Shown here: one piece after another, positions 1 through 5,510 of the stretch
Layout of the letters: each line of letters begins with the position of its first letter
Numbering within the stretch: the first letter of the stretch is position 1
Origin: Bacteroidales bacterium UBA1458
Lineage (GTDB): Bacteria > Bacteroidota > Bacteroidia > Bacteroidales > VadinHA17
NCBI GenBank assembly: GCA_002325785.1
Contig: DCSU01000036.1
Span: forward strand, 1-9,864
Reading direction: 5' to 3'
DNA length: 9,864 nucleotides
Translations under genes and position numbers: made by a program
Notes under the pieces: generated by a model
The model's input: the letters and a program-made list of their open reading frames with translations, nothing else
Told to the model about the DNA's origin: nothing
Database searches by the model: none

Positions 1-1587
1 GTAGCCTGTCAGTTGCCTGATAAGAGCCACAGATCCCGTATACCTGTCGTCAGAGTTGGTGCCGCGGAGTATCTCATCAAGCAGGAGCAGAGCCTTAGGG
101 TCTGATTCGGCTCCGGAGATGATTGCCCTGAGTCGGCGCAGCTCGGCATAGAATGAAGATATATTTTCTTCAAGCGAATCGGATATGCGCATGCTGGAGT
201 GGAGCCTGACACGTGAGACTATGAATGCCGAGGCACATACCGGCGCACCGGCAAAAGCCAGCACTGCATTTATACCGCATGTACGCAGAAAGGTGCTCTT
301 GCCCGACATATTAGACCCTGTTATCACTATGGCCTTTCCGGGTCCCTCAACTGAAAAATCGTTGCTGATCCGCCTGTCTGCAGGAATAAGTGGATGACCC
401 ATCGTCTCCGCCCTAAATACAAAGTAGTCATCAGTCACAGTGGGAAAAACCCAGCCGGGATTGTTGAAGGTCATATTGCCAAGCGAGGCCAGCACCTCGA
501 ATTCAGCCATCGCGGCAAACCATCCGGGGATCCGCAGGGCATGCTCACGCTTCCATCTTTCAAGAGCCATGCAGAAATGTATATCAGTGAAGAAAAGCAG
601 GTTGAGAGGGAATGAAACAAGTACATTCAGTCTCGAGTCGAGCCTGGCTACAAGTTTTGAAAGCTGCCTGATGCGATATGAGGCAGGATTGGTGTCTTTG
701 AATGATCCCTGCAGGTCCACAAGTTTGGCAGCTGTGAAATTCTCGTTCTCAATCAGCCTGATGATCTCGGAGTATGATCTGAGCAGGTCTGATGACCGGC
801 TTACCTGTTCCTGGAGCTTTGATATTTTTTTGAAACGGGTAAAGTAGTAAACGAAGTTGATGATGAACACCGGCGTAAAAATTGCAGCGGGCAATCCTGC
901 TATGACCAGTATAACTGATGCCAGGGCCAGAAGGCTTAGGCCCACGATTATTATTTTCTCACGGTTTGTCTTTATGAAGATATCATCGCTCCTTAGCCAC
1001 TGCATCAGGGGTGCGGGATCATTACCGGCACCGGCATTCAGGTAACCGAGGGTTATCAACTCCTGTCGCCAGCCGGTCAGAGGCTGGAGTTCTCCAACGG
1101 CCTCCTGCCGTCTCAGTATCTCTTCCCTGGATGCAGATTGTTTCAGGTACTCTGCCAGCAGGTCAGAGGCAGGCCTGCTTGTTGTGCGGCATATATACTG
1201 AAACAGTGATGCCTTACCGAAGATGTCAAGGTCATAGGAATAGGGGTGATCTCTCTCGATCTGTTCTTCCCCGGCCTTATAAGCGGAGAAATCGCCGTCG
1301 ATGCACTTTATCTCGAGGCTGTTGATCTCTGCCAGGTGCAGAAATCGCTTCCTGTTTTTCTCAGTCGTCTCATATCTGATCACCAGCCAGGCGAAGAGTA
1401 TCAGGGCCACTAACAGGGCTGTCAGAGAAGCAGTTATGGAGACAGACAAGAGCAGGGCGAAAAGGATCAGCGCTCCGACAAACACTGCAAGCCGGGCTAT
1501 TGAAAGATGGTCTGACAACTTCTTCAGTCGTTCGGCAGAAGTGCTGAACTCAGCTTCTCTTGAAGAATAAACATCACGTGGTGGCAT
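1..1587 (-). CDS. MutS-family (domain V) ATPase with membrane segments, 3' end cut by the window
   Basis: The minus strand is open for 529 codons from the ATG at 1587 to the window edge, and no stop is reached, so the C-terminus is missing. The ATPase core is clear: Walker A GSNMSGKST at residues 424-432, a SSFYAELRRL segment after it, and Walker B LLLLDE with D504-E505, followed by RGTN as in MutS proteins. The N-terminal mismatch-binding domain of true MutS is absent. Instead there are two hydrophobic hairpins, about residues 32-70 and 211-250, which predict membrane anchoring. The layout matches the MutS-related proteins of about 600 residues common in Bacteroidetes; their function is not established and mismatch repair should not be assumed. 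The gene is divergent from the transporter gene across a 267-base gap. The start is the first ATG of the open frame; no strong ribosome-binding site is visible. The family assignment is firm, the biological role unknown. Confidence 0.9.
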   Translation of the reverse strand, partial: MPPRDVYSSREAEFSTSAERLKKLSDHLSIARLAVFVGALILFALLLSVSITASLTALLVALILFAWLVIRYETTEKNRKRFLHLAEINSLEIKCIDGDFSAYKAGEEQIERDHPYSYDLDIFGKASLFQYICRTTSRPASDLLAEYLKQSASREEILRRQEAVGELQPLTGWRQELITLGYLNAGAGNDPAPLMQWLRSDDIFIKTNREKIIIVGLSLLALASVILVIAGLPAAIFTPVFIINFVYYFTRFKKISKLQEQVSRSSDLLRSYSEIIRLIENENFTAAKLVDLQGSFKDTNPASYRIRQLSKLVARLDSRLNVLVSFPLNLLFFTDIHFCMALERWKREHALRIPGWFAAMAEFEVLASLGNMTFNNPGWVFPTVTDDYFVFRAETMGHPLIPADRRISNDFSVEGPGKAIVITGSNMSGKSTFLRTCGINAVLAFAGAPVCASAFIVSRVRLHSSMRISDSLEENISSFYAELRRLRAIISGAESDPKALLLLDEILRGTNSDDRYTGSVALIRQLTGY

Positions 1588-1660
1588 CCCGGTTTAATCA
1601 GGGTTTAAAGCTAATCAATCTGTCCTGAAATTGAAAAGCAACCGCAATTTGAATACCCCA

Positions 1661-1714
1661 TCAGCAAATTTCGATCTGTTTTGCATGTACCCTCAGTAAA
1701 TTTTGATCTGATTT
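1661..1714. repeat. Direct repeat, two 22-base copies, 19 of 22 identical
   Basis: Copies at 1661-1682 and 1693-1714 share the pattern TCAGYAAATTTYGATCTG followed by a T-rich end. They differ at three positions and start 32 bases apart, that is, about three helical turns. Each copy has an A/T-rich AAATTT core. They could be paired protein-binding sites for either divergent gene, or simply decayed duplicated spacer DNA. No binding protein can be named. Confidence 0.5.
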
Positions 1715-1761
1715 TAACCGTTGTTTAACTACCTTTACCCATCTTAACCATTAATACCTCA

Positions 1762-1852
1762 GACCGCACGACCGCACGACTGCAAGACCGCAGGAATTTA
1801 AGACTTTACAGACTTTATGGACTTTAGACTTTCAGACCTTCAGACTTCAGAC
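1762..1852. repeat. Degenerate tandem repeat, period about 8, units starting GAC
   Basis: The run starts with four exact-register octamers: GACCGCAC, GACCGCAC, GACTGCAA, GACCGCAG. It continues with 7-9-base units such as GACTTTAC, GACTTTAT, GACTTTCA, GACCTTCA and GACTTCA up to two bases before the PnuC start codon. About eleven units can be counted. It would lie in the 5' leader of the PnuC mRNA if transcription starts further upstream. Similar simple GAC-rich strings occur in intergenic DNA of Bacteroidetes in my recollection; their role is not known. Confidence 0.75.
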
Positions 1853-1854
1853 AT

Positions 1855-2532
1855 ATGTTTAATATTGACACCATCTTCTTCGAATTCCTCGGTTACCGAA
1901 TGAGCTTCCTTGAACTGCTGGCAGTCCTCACCGGGCTGACAGCGGTGTGGCTGGCTGCCAGAACAAATATTATTACATGGCTCTTTGCGCTGGTTAATGC
2001 CCTGCTTTTCTTTATCCTGTTTTACCAGGTTAACCTCTATTCAGCCATGGCATTGCAGGTCTTTTTCTTTTGCAATGCCATCTACGGATGGTATAACTGG
2101 AGAAGGAAGAGAACGGACGGAGATGAGCCGGTGACCATTATGAAACATAAACACAGGGTCATCTGGGCTGCATTACTTTTTGCCGGGGCAATAGCACTCG
2201 GTTCAGTGATGAGCCGCATTCATTTATGGCTGCCTGACCTGTTCCCGGAGGAGGCATCTTTTGTTTTTACTGACGCCATGATTGCCGTAATGAGCATAAT
2301 TGCCTCGCTGCTCCTTGCCAGGCTCAAACTTGAAAACTGGGTGCTATGGATACTTGTCAATATAATGAGCATAGCATTGTATGCCATGAAGGGAGTCATG
2401 CTGGTATCCGTTCAGTATATATTCTTCCTTTTTATGGCTGTATATGGAATTATGGAGTGGAGGAAGCGAATTAACACTACAACGGAGTCAACTCCGGGAG
2501 AACATCATAACGCAGATAAATTCATCTCATGA
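1855..2532 (+). CDS. pnuC: PnuC-family vitamin/nucleoside transporter (nicotinamide riboside type)
   Basis: The 225-residue product is an integral inner-membrane protein with about seven hydrophobic segments (roughly 18-35, 38-57, 61-80, 102-120, 138-156, 161-178, 181-200). PnuC hallmarks appear in both halves of the protein: LQVFFFCNAIYGWYNWRR at 67-84 in the first, and ENWVLWILVN at 160-169 with YGIMEWRK at 197-204 in the second. PnuC proteins let nicotinamide riboside diffuse into the cell, where phosphorylation traps it for NAD synthesis. Relatives carry thiamine (PnuT) or riboflavin (PnuX). No thiamine or riboflavin gene or riboswitch is seen beside it, so nicotinamide riboside is the default substrate, by inference. 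The length is normal for the family. The ATG at 1855 begins right after a tandem repeat and lacks a Shine-Dalgarno sequence. The stop overlaps the next gene's start (ATGA), so the two are probably co-translated. Confidence 0.9.
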   Translation: MFNIDTIFFEFLGYRMSFLELLAVLTGLTAVWLAARTNIITWLFALVNALLFFILFYQVNLYSAMALQVFFFCNAIYGWYNWRRKRTDGDEPVTIMKHKHRVIWAALLFAGAIALGSVMSRIHLWLPDLFPEEASFVFTDAMIAVMSIIASLLLARLKLENWVLWILVNIMSIALYAMKGVMLVSVQYIFFLFMAVYGIMEWRKRINTTTESTPGEHHNADKFIS

Positions 2533-3611
2533 AAACAAAGATTGGAGTAACCCTAATTTCAATTTCAATGATCACCTCTGCATGCCTGAATAACGAAAAG
2601 ATATTCATGGCATCCGGATATTCTTCGGATAGCCAGAATGATGTGATACTGTGTTCACTTGACGGAGTTGGCAAAACAGCGGTTCTGACAGGCATAGAGG
2701 CAGGAAATAACCCCTCGTTTTTCACCTTTGGGAAGGAAGGGCTGGTCTATTTTGTCAACGAGGTTGATTCCTTTGACCTGAAGTCCGGGGGAGCTATCAC
2801 CACCTTACAATATGATAAGAAGAGTGAAACCCTGGCAAAGCTCGGCTCCATCAACCAGGGAGGGGGAGGACCATGTCATATCACGGTCTCGCACGACGGA
2901 CAATACCTGATCACAGCCAACTACGGCAGCGGCTCCGTATCACTGGTAAAGCTGAGCAGCGGGGGCATTCCCGAGAAGGTTACTGATGTGATCTTCTACG
3001 GTGAAAAGTCGCATCCGCATATGACCCTCTATAACCCGCGATTACACACATATTATGTCTCGGACCTGGGGCTTGACAAGGTACATCAGTTAAAGCTTGA
3101 TTCTGACCTGGGCCTGCTTATGAACGCAGTTGTTCCCTCGTTCAGCAGCGAGCCGGGGAGCGGTCCCAGGCATATGGCGATTGATAAAGCAGGTGCCAAT
3201 CTCTATGTTATCAATGAACTGAATTCAACAGTGTCAGTTTATAATATCCTGTCTGATACCGTGAATGTAAAGCAGACGGTTAGCACCCTGCCGGAAGGTT
3301 TCGGGGAAAAGAGTTACTGCGCTGATATCCACCTGTCCGGCAATGGCAAAAAGATTTACGGTTCCAACCGGGGGCATAACAGCATTGTGACTTTAAAAGT
3401 CAGAGCCGATGGGACATTGTCGAATCCTGCTCATCAGGATTGTGGCGGCAACTGGCCGCGTAACTTTGCAGTTGCAGGATCCGGTAAATATTTCCTGGTG
3501 GCAAACCAGAGATCAAATGAGATTTCCGTTTTATCCGGCAGCAGTATCTCTGAAGAGGCTGTTTCAGCTTTGCCCCTCAATGCTCCGGCCTGCGTCCGGT
3601 TTCTGAAATAG
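2529..3611 (+). CDS. Seven-bladed beta-propeller lactonase (6-phosphogluconolactonase-like), probable lipoprotein
   Basis: The 360-residue protein carries the repeated motifs of the lactonase/YbhE-type propeller family (PF10282): NE at 77-78, GGGPCHI at 112-118 with NYGSGSV at 131-137, HPHMT at 162-166 followed by DLGLD at 179-183, GPRH at 212-215 with NE at 229-230, and a C-terminal GGNWPRNF segment. Cytoplasmic members hydrolyse 6-phosphogluconolactone in the pentose phosphate pathway. This one differs at its N-terminus: a short hydrophobic stretch ends in SAC with Cys19, which suggests a lipoprotein signal, although the -3 residue is Thr, not the usual Leu/Val/Ile. If exported it would act on another lactone or sugar derivative in the periplasm. 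Translation is coupled to PnuC by the ATGA overlap at 2529-2532. Family assignment is strong; substrate and export are inferred. Confidence 0.88.
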   Translation: MKTKIGVTLISISMITSACLNNEKIFMASGYSSDSQNDVILCSLDGVGKTAVLTGIEAGNNPSFFTFGKEGLVYFVNEVDSFDLKSGGAITTLQYDKKSETLAKLGSINQGGGGPCHITVSHDGQYLITANYGSGSVSLVKLSSGGIPEKVTDVIFYGEKSHPHMTLYNPRLHTYYVSDLGLDKVHQLKLDSDLGLLMNAVVPSFSSEPGSGPRHMAIDKAGANLYVINELNSTVSVYNILSDTVNVKQTVSTLPEGFGEKSYCADIHLSGNGKKIYGSNRGHNSIVTLKVRADGTLSNPAHQDCGGNWPRNFAVAGSGKYFLVANQRSNEISVLSGSSISEEAVSALPLNAPACVRFLK

Positions 3612-3612
3612 T

Positions 3613-3698
3613 CCACAGTTAACAGTCTACAGTCAACAATCATAACTTATTGATTAATTGAGGACTGCCGACTGAGGACTGATGATTGCAAACTGTGG
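3613..3698. repeat. Two blocks of period-7 repeats in inverted orientation
   Basis: Block one (3615-3642) reads ACAGTTA, ACAGTCT, ACAGTCA, ACAATCA. Block two (3660-3694) reads GAGGACT, GCCGACT, GAGGACT, GATGATT, GCAAACT. The complement of block one gives the same GACTG core as block two, so the two blocks face each other. The outer ends are a perfect 8-base inverted repeat, CCACAGTT at 3613-3620 and AACTGTGG at 3691-3698; over 22 bases 17 match. RNA from this region could fold with a loop of about 42 bases. The function is unknown. Confidence 0.65.
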
Positions 3699-3715
3699 GC
3701 ATAATATGTCCCACA
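3694..3715. promoter_or_regulatory. Palindrome TGTGGG-N10-CCCACA upstream of the -33 element
   Basis: The arms TGTGGG (3694-3699) and CCCACA (3710-3715) are perfect, and the inner CAT/ATG can pair as well, leaving an AAT loop and one bulged T. It ends five bases before the proposed -33 TTG, so it could be an upstream binding site. As RNA it could also end transcription of the lactonase gene, but no T-run follows, so a classic intrinsic terminator is not supported. Its left arm is shared with the larger inverted repeat, so the two structures would compete. Confidence 0.45.
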
Positions 3716-3720
3716 ATTAC

Positions 3721-3751
3721 TTGTATATTGATCATATGTTCATTATCTTTG
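3721..3751 (+). promoter_or_regulatory. Bacteroidetes-type promoter for the DUF134 operon
   Basis: TATCTTTG at 3744-3751 matches the Bacteroidetes -7 consensus TAnnTTTG exactly. A TTG at 3721-3723 lies 20 bases upstream, the usual spacing for the -33 element. Transcription would start about 3756-3760, leaving a leader of only some 15 bases before the GTG start at 3773. The -7 box sits in the centre of a 42-base palindrome, so any protein bound there would block the polymerase. No other comparable promoter was found before the later genes of the operon. Confidence 0.65.
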
Positions 3752-3769
3752 TAATGAGCAAATGATCAA
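3728..3769. promoter_or_regulatory. 42-bp imperfect palindrome over the -7 box, probable operator
   Basis: The left arm TTGATCATATGTTCATTA (3728-3745) and the complement of the right arm (3752-3769) TTGATCATTTGCTCATTA agree at 16 of 18 positions, separated by a 6-base centre TCTTTG. Each arm also contains the small palindrome TGATCA. The structure covers most of the spacer, the -7 box and the start region, and ends three bases before the GTG start codon. Because most of it lies upstream of the likely transcript start, a DNA-level operator is more likely than an RNA hairpin. The adjacent DUF134 protein, with its helix-turn-helix, is the obvious candidate binder (inference). Confidence 0.65.
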
Positions 3770-3772
3770 AAA

Positions 3773-4357
3773 GTGTCACCACGGCCGAAAAGATTAAGGA
3801 GAGTAAGTAATCCGCCACTTGTGTCGGGTTTCAAACCGTATGGCGGGATTGCCAGGGATGAACATCCTCAGTCAGTATTTCTGCACCTCGAGGAATATGA
3901 GGTAATCAGGCTGTGTGATTTTGAAAATCTGAATCATCACGAAGCTGCCCGGGTGATGGATGTCTCGCGTCCGACCCTTACACGCATCTACGCAAAAGCG
4001 AGGGCAAAAATTGCTGATGCTCTTGTAACCGGTAAGCAGATAATCATTGAGGGCGGGAAAATTTATTTTGACAGTGAGTGGTATAAATGCAGCGGGTGTA
4101 ATTGTTTATTCAACCAGCCGGAAAAGAGTGTCGCCCCGTCAGAGTGTCCGCTATGTGGAAGCGACAGAATCATCAATTATGTTCCTTCGGATGAGGCGAT
4201 TCCTGTGACCCTTCACAGCAATGTTGATATATGCGTTTGTCCGGCCTGCGGCTTTGAGAAGCAACACGAGCCGTCCCGGCCATGCAAAGAAGAGATTTGC
4301 CCGGTATGCAGCAGCCGGCTGATGAGAAAAAACAATCTGCTGGCGAAAGATATGTAA
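3773..4357 (+). CDS. DUF134 (UPF0251) DNA-binding protein with two zinc ribbons
   Basis: The 194-residue protein opens with the family signature SPRPKRLRRVSNPP, then residues 20-50 (FKPYGG, LEEYEVIRLCDFENL), then a helix-turn-helix at about 54-84 (HHEAARVMDVSRPTLTRIYAKARAKI) resembling sigma-70 region 4. The C-terminal half adds two probable zinc ribbons: C106/C109 with C125/C128, and C156/C159 with C176/C179; C111, C154 and C171 are extra cysteines. Many DUF134 proteins stop after the first half, so the double-ribbon tail is a longer variant. Such proteins are often found beside NifX-like and MinD-ferredoxin genes in anaerobes, and their target is generally unknown. GTG at 3773 is the only usable start: an in-frame TGA lies at 3755-3757 and there is no ATG between. 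It heads the operon and probably regulates it, with the cysteine clusters as possible metal or redox sensors (inference). Confidence 0.9.
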   Translation: MSPRPKRLRRVSNPPLVSGFKPYGGIARDEHPQSVFLHLEEYEVIRLCDFENLNHHEAARVMDVSRPTLTRIYAKARAKIADALVTGKQIIIEGGKIYFDSEWYKCSGCNCLFNQPEKSVAPSECPLCGSDRIINYVPSDEAIPVTLHSNVDICVCPACGFEKQHEPSRPCKEEICPVCSSRLMRKNNLLAKDM

Positions 4358-4368
4358 TAAGAAAAAAT

Positions 4369-4686
4369 ATGAAAGTAGCGATAACAAGTACAGGGCAAAG
4401 CCTTGACAGTAATCTAGATCAGCGGTTCGGCCGCTGCGCATTCTTTGTCATTTATGACACTGAAACAGGAGGGGTTGAGATCCTTCCAAACCCGAACAAG
4501 GATGCTGAGGAGGGTGCCGGACCGGCATCGGTCCAGATGGTGGCATCAAAGGATGTGAAGAAGATAATTTCCGGTGAGTTCGGAGTGAAGATAAAGTCGC
4601 TTCTTGACAGCCTTAAAATCCAGATGGTTGTTTACAAGGAGCCGGAGAAGACAGTTAAGTCAGTAATTGACATGTTGAATAAGTAA
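4369..4686 (+). CDS. NifX/NifB-type cofactor-binding domain protein, low-cysteine copy
   Basis: The 105-residue protein belongs to the dinitrogenase iron-molybdenum cofactor family (PF02579). It starts MKVAITSTG and has the hallmark DQRFGRCAFF at residues 17-26, followed by a PNP and a Gly/Ala-rich stretch. Relatives include NifX, the C-terminus of NifB, and the Desulfovibrio orange protein, which holds a Mo-Cu-S cluster. No nif structural gene is present, so nitrogen fixation is not implied. This copy has only one cysteine (C23) and no histidine, so any cluster must be bound with few side-chain ligands or shared with a partner. The frame is also open upstream to 4282, but ATG 4369 matches the family N-terminus and sits 11 bases after the DUF134 stop. 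Family call firm, cofactor unknown. Confidence 0.88.
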   Translation: MKVAITSTGQSLDSNLDQRFGRCAFFVIYDTETGGVEILPNPNKDAEEGAGPASVQMVASKDVKKIISGEFGVKIKSLLDSLKIQMVVYKEPEKTVKSVIDMLNK

Positions 4687-4703
4687 CTCAAAATCGAAAA
4701 GTT

Positions 4704-5063
4704 ATGCCACAATTAGATCAGAAGGGTCCTGAGGGCCAGGGAGCCATGACAGGCAGGAAAGCCGGACGTTGTACCAATTTTGGTGCCGGTAAGGCAGTGA
4801 AGGGAATCGCTGACAGCAGCGATAAGGATGAAAATGCCCCGGTAACCGGAGGCAGAGGCACAGGTCAGGGTCGCGGCGCGGGTAAGGGCGCAGGCAGAGG
4901 CCAGGGTAAGGGTTCAGGAACTGGTGCCGGACAAGGCCGCGGTGCGGGCGGTGGCAAGGGGCGGGGCACTGGCGGAGGCCAGGGCCGTGGTCAGGAAGGC
5001 AGAAGCGGCGCCGGAGCAGGCGCCGGCAGAGGCAGAGGCGGCGGCAGCGGTGCAGGAAGATAG
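4704..5063 (+). CDS. DUF5320-like protein with a Gly/Arg/Lys-rich tail
   Basis: The 119-residue product starts MPQLDQKGPEGQGAMTGR and continues KAGRCTNFG, matching the short N-terminal signature of DUF5320-type proteins (MPxxDxxGPxGxGxMTGRxxGxC). Such small proteins recur next to NifX-like and MinD-ferredoxin genes, and their role is unknown. Residues 49-119 are almost entirely Gly with Arg, Lys, Gln, Ala, Ser and Thr in GRGxG/GKGxG units, with a single acidic residue and no aromatic ones. That is a disordered, strongly basic tail. The coiled-coil helix that often ends the family is missing. C23 is the only cysteine. The gene lies 17 bases after the preceding one, in the same direction. The N-terminal match supports a real gene despite the low complexity; the tail could bind nucleic acid or acidic partner surfaces, but this is a guess. 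Confidence 0.8.
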   Translation: MPQLDQKGPEGQGAMTGRKAGRCTNFGAGKAVKGIADSSDKDENAPVTGGRGTGQGRGAGKGAGRGQGKGSGTGAGQGRGAGGGKGRGTGGGQGRGQEGRSGAGAGAGRGRGGGSGAGR

Positions 5064-5102
5064 AACCGGAGAACCGGAAGAATAAACCATGCGTTTATCC
5101 GG
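5063..5102 (+). other. Tandem GAACCGGA repeat and bulged hairpin after the DUF5320-like gene
   Basis: Two adjacent GAACCGGA units (5063-5070 and 5071-5078) begin at the last base of the stop codon. CCGG (5074-5077) plus ATAAAC (5082-5087) can pair with GTTTAT (5093-5098) plus CCGG (5099-5102), giving 10 base pairs with a 4-base bulge and a 5-base loop. No T-run follows, so this is not a standard terminator. It could mark RNA processing or partial attenuation inside the operon's largest gap (99 bases). Confidence 0.35.
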
Positions 5103-5162
5103 GCATCTGGCAGCCAATGGTGTGCAATTCATCCAAAAATCATAAATAAAAGAATCTTAAAC

Positions 5163-5501
5163 ATGAAAAAACGTATAGCAATTCCCCTTGAGGGAGGAAT
5201 CCTTTGTTCACATTTCGGCCATTGCGAACAGTTCGCAATAGTGGATGCCGACGACAAAGCAATAACCGCCCAATCACTCATCACACCCCCGCCTCATGAG
5301 CCGGGACTGCTTCCCGGATGGCTGGCAGAAAAAGGAGTGACTGACGTCATTGCAGGCGGCATGGGACAAAGGGCCATTAATATCTTTAACCAGCATTCAA
5401 TAAATGTATTTGTCGGGGCACCGGTAAAAAGCCCGGATGAACTGGCAACAGACCTGCTGAATGATAAGCTGCAGGCCGGAGCAAATTATTGTGACCATTA
5501 A
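5163..5501 (+). CDS. NifX/NifB-type cofactor-binding domain protein, Cys/His-rich copy
   Basis: This second PF02579-type protein has 112 residues. It shows MKKRIAIPLEGG, then LCSHFGHCEQFAIVD with C15, H17, H20 and C21, then IAGGMGQRAINIFNQHSINVFVGAP in the usual GxxAxxxFxxxGIxV position, and ends GANYCDH with C110 and H112. The C-x-HFGHC and C-terminal CDH motifs offer several possible metal ligands, in contrast to the copy at 4369, which has one cysteine. This subfamily is typical beside MinD-ferredoxin ATPases. It is a good candidate for carrying the metal-sulfur cluster handled by this operon (inference). The start is ATG 5163 after an A-rich leader; the next gene begins 9 bases after the stop. 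Family call is firm; the metal is not predictable from sequence. Confidence 0.9.
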   Translation: MKKRIAIPLEGGILCSHFGHCEQFAIVDADDKAITAQSLITPPPHEPGLLPGWLAEKGVTDVIAGGMGQRAINIFNQHSINVFVGAPVKSPDELATDLLNDKLQAGANYCDH

Positions 5502-5510
5502 CAGACTGTC

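Larger units (their letters stand above)
1588..1854. other. Non-coding gap between divergent genes
   Basis: This 267-base stretch separates the MutS-like gene (minus) from the PnuC gene (plus), so promoters for both should lie here. I see no convincing gene. It contains a 22-base direct repeat (1661 and 1693) and a degenerate GAC-starting tandem repeat (1762-1852). A TACCTTTA at 1730-1737 is one base off the Bacteroidetes -7 motif, but no TTG sits at the right distance, so no promoter is called. Confidence 0.7.
3612..3772. other. Repeat-rich regulatory gap before the DUF134 operon
   Basis: This 161-base region holds no gene. From left to right it contains two blocks of degenerate period-7 repeats on opposite strands (3615-3642 and 3660-3694), a 22-base hairpin-capable palindrome (3694-3715), a Bacteroidetes-type promoter (3721-3751), and a 42-base imperfect palindrome overlapping that promoter (3728-3769). 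It must serve as the end of the PnuC-lactonase unit and the control region of the next operon. Confidence 0.75.

Noticed and set aside
440..847. 135-codon plus-strand open frame
   Set aside because: It is antisense to the MutS-family ATPase, whose open frame runs through with Walker motifs intact.
1730..1737. TACCTTTA as -7 box for pnuC
   Set aside because: The last base is wrong, and the nearest TTG upstream is 24 bases away instead of about 20, so support is too weak.
3728..3769. FNR/CRP site within the 42-bp palindrome
   Set aside because: TTGAT and ATCAA are present only at the two outer ends, 32 bases apart; inside each arm the TGA and TCA are 8 bases apart, not the 6 expected.
3762..3797. 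ATG at 3762 as start of the DUF134 gene
   Set aside because: It is in a different frame and stops after eleven codons; only GTG 3773 reads into the DUF134 signature.
4282..4368. N-terminal extension of the first NifX-like protein
   Set aside because: The frame is open, but it overlaps the zinc-ribbon coding region of DUF134 and the family N-terminus begins exactly at ATG 4369.
4843..5060. G-quadruplex in the Gly-rich coding tract
   Set aside because: The G-rich stretch near 4946-4966 has only three runs of three or more G close together, so the usual four-run pattern is not met.
4369..5501. Nitrogen fixation genes, suggested by NifX/NifB-type domains
   Set aside because: No nifHDK, nifEN or radical-SAM NifB is present, and this domain is widespread outside nitrogen fixation.
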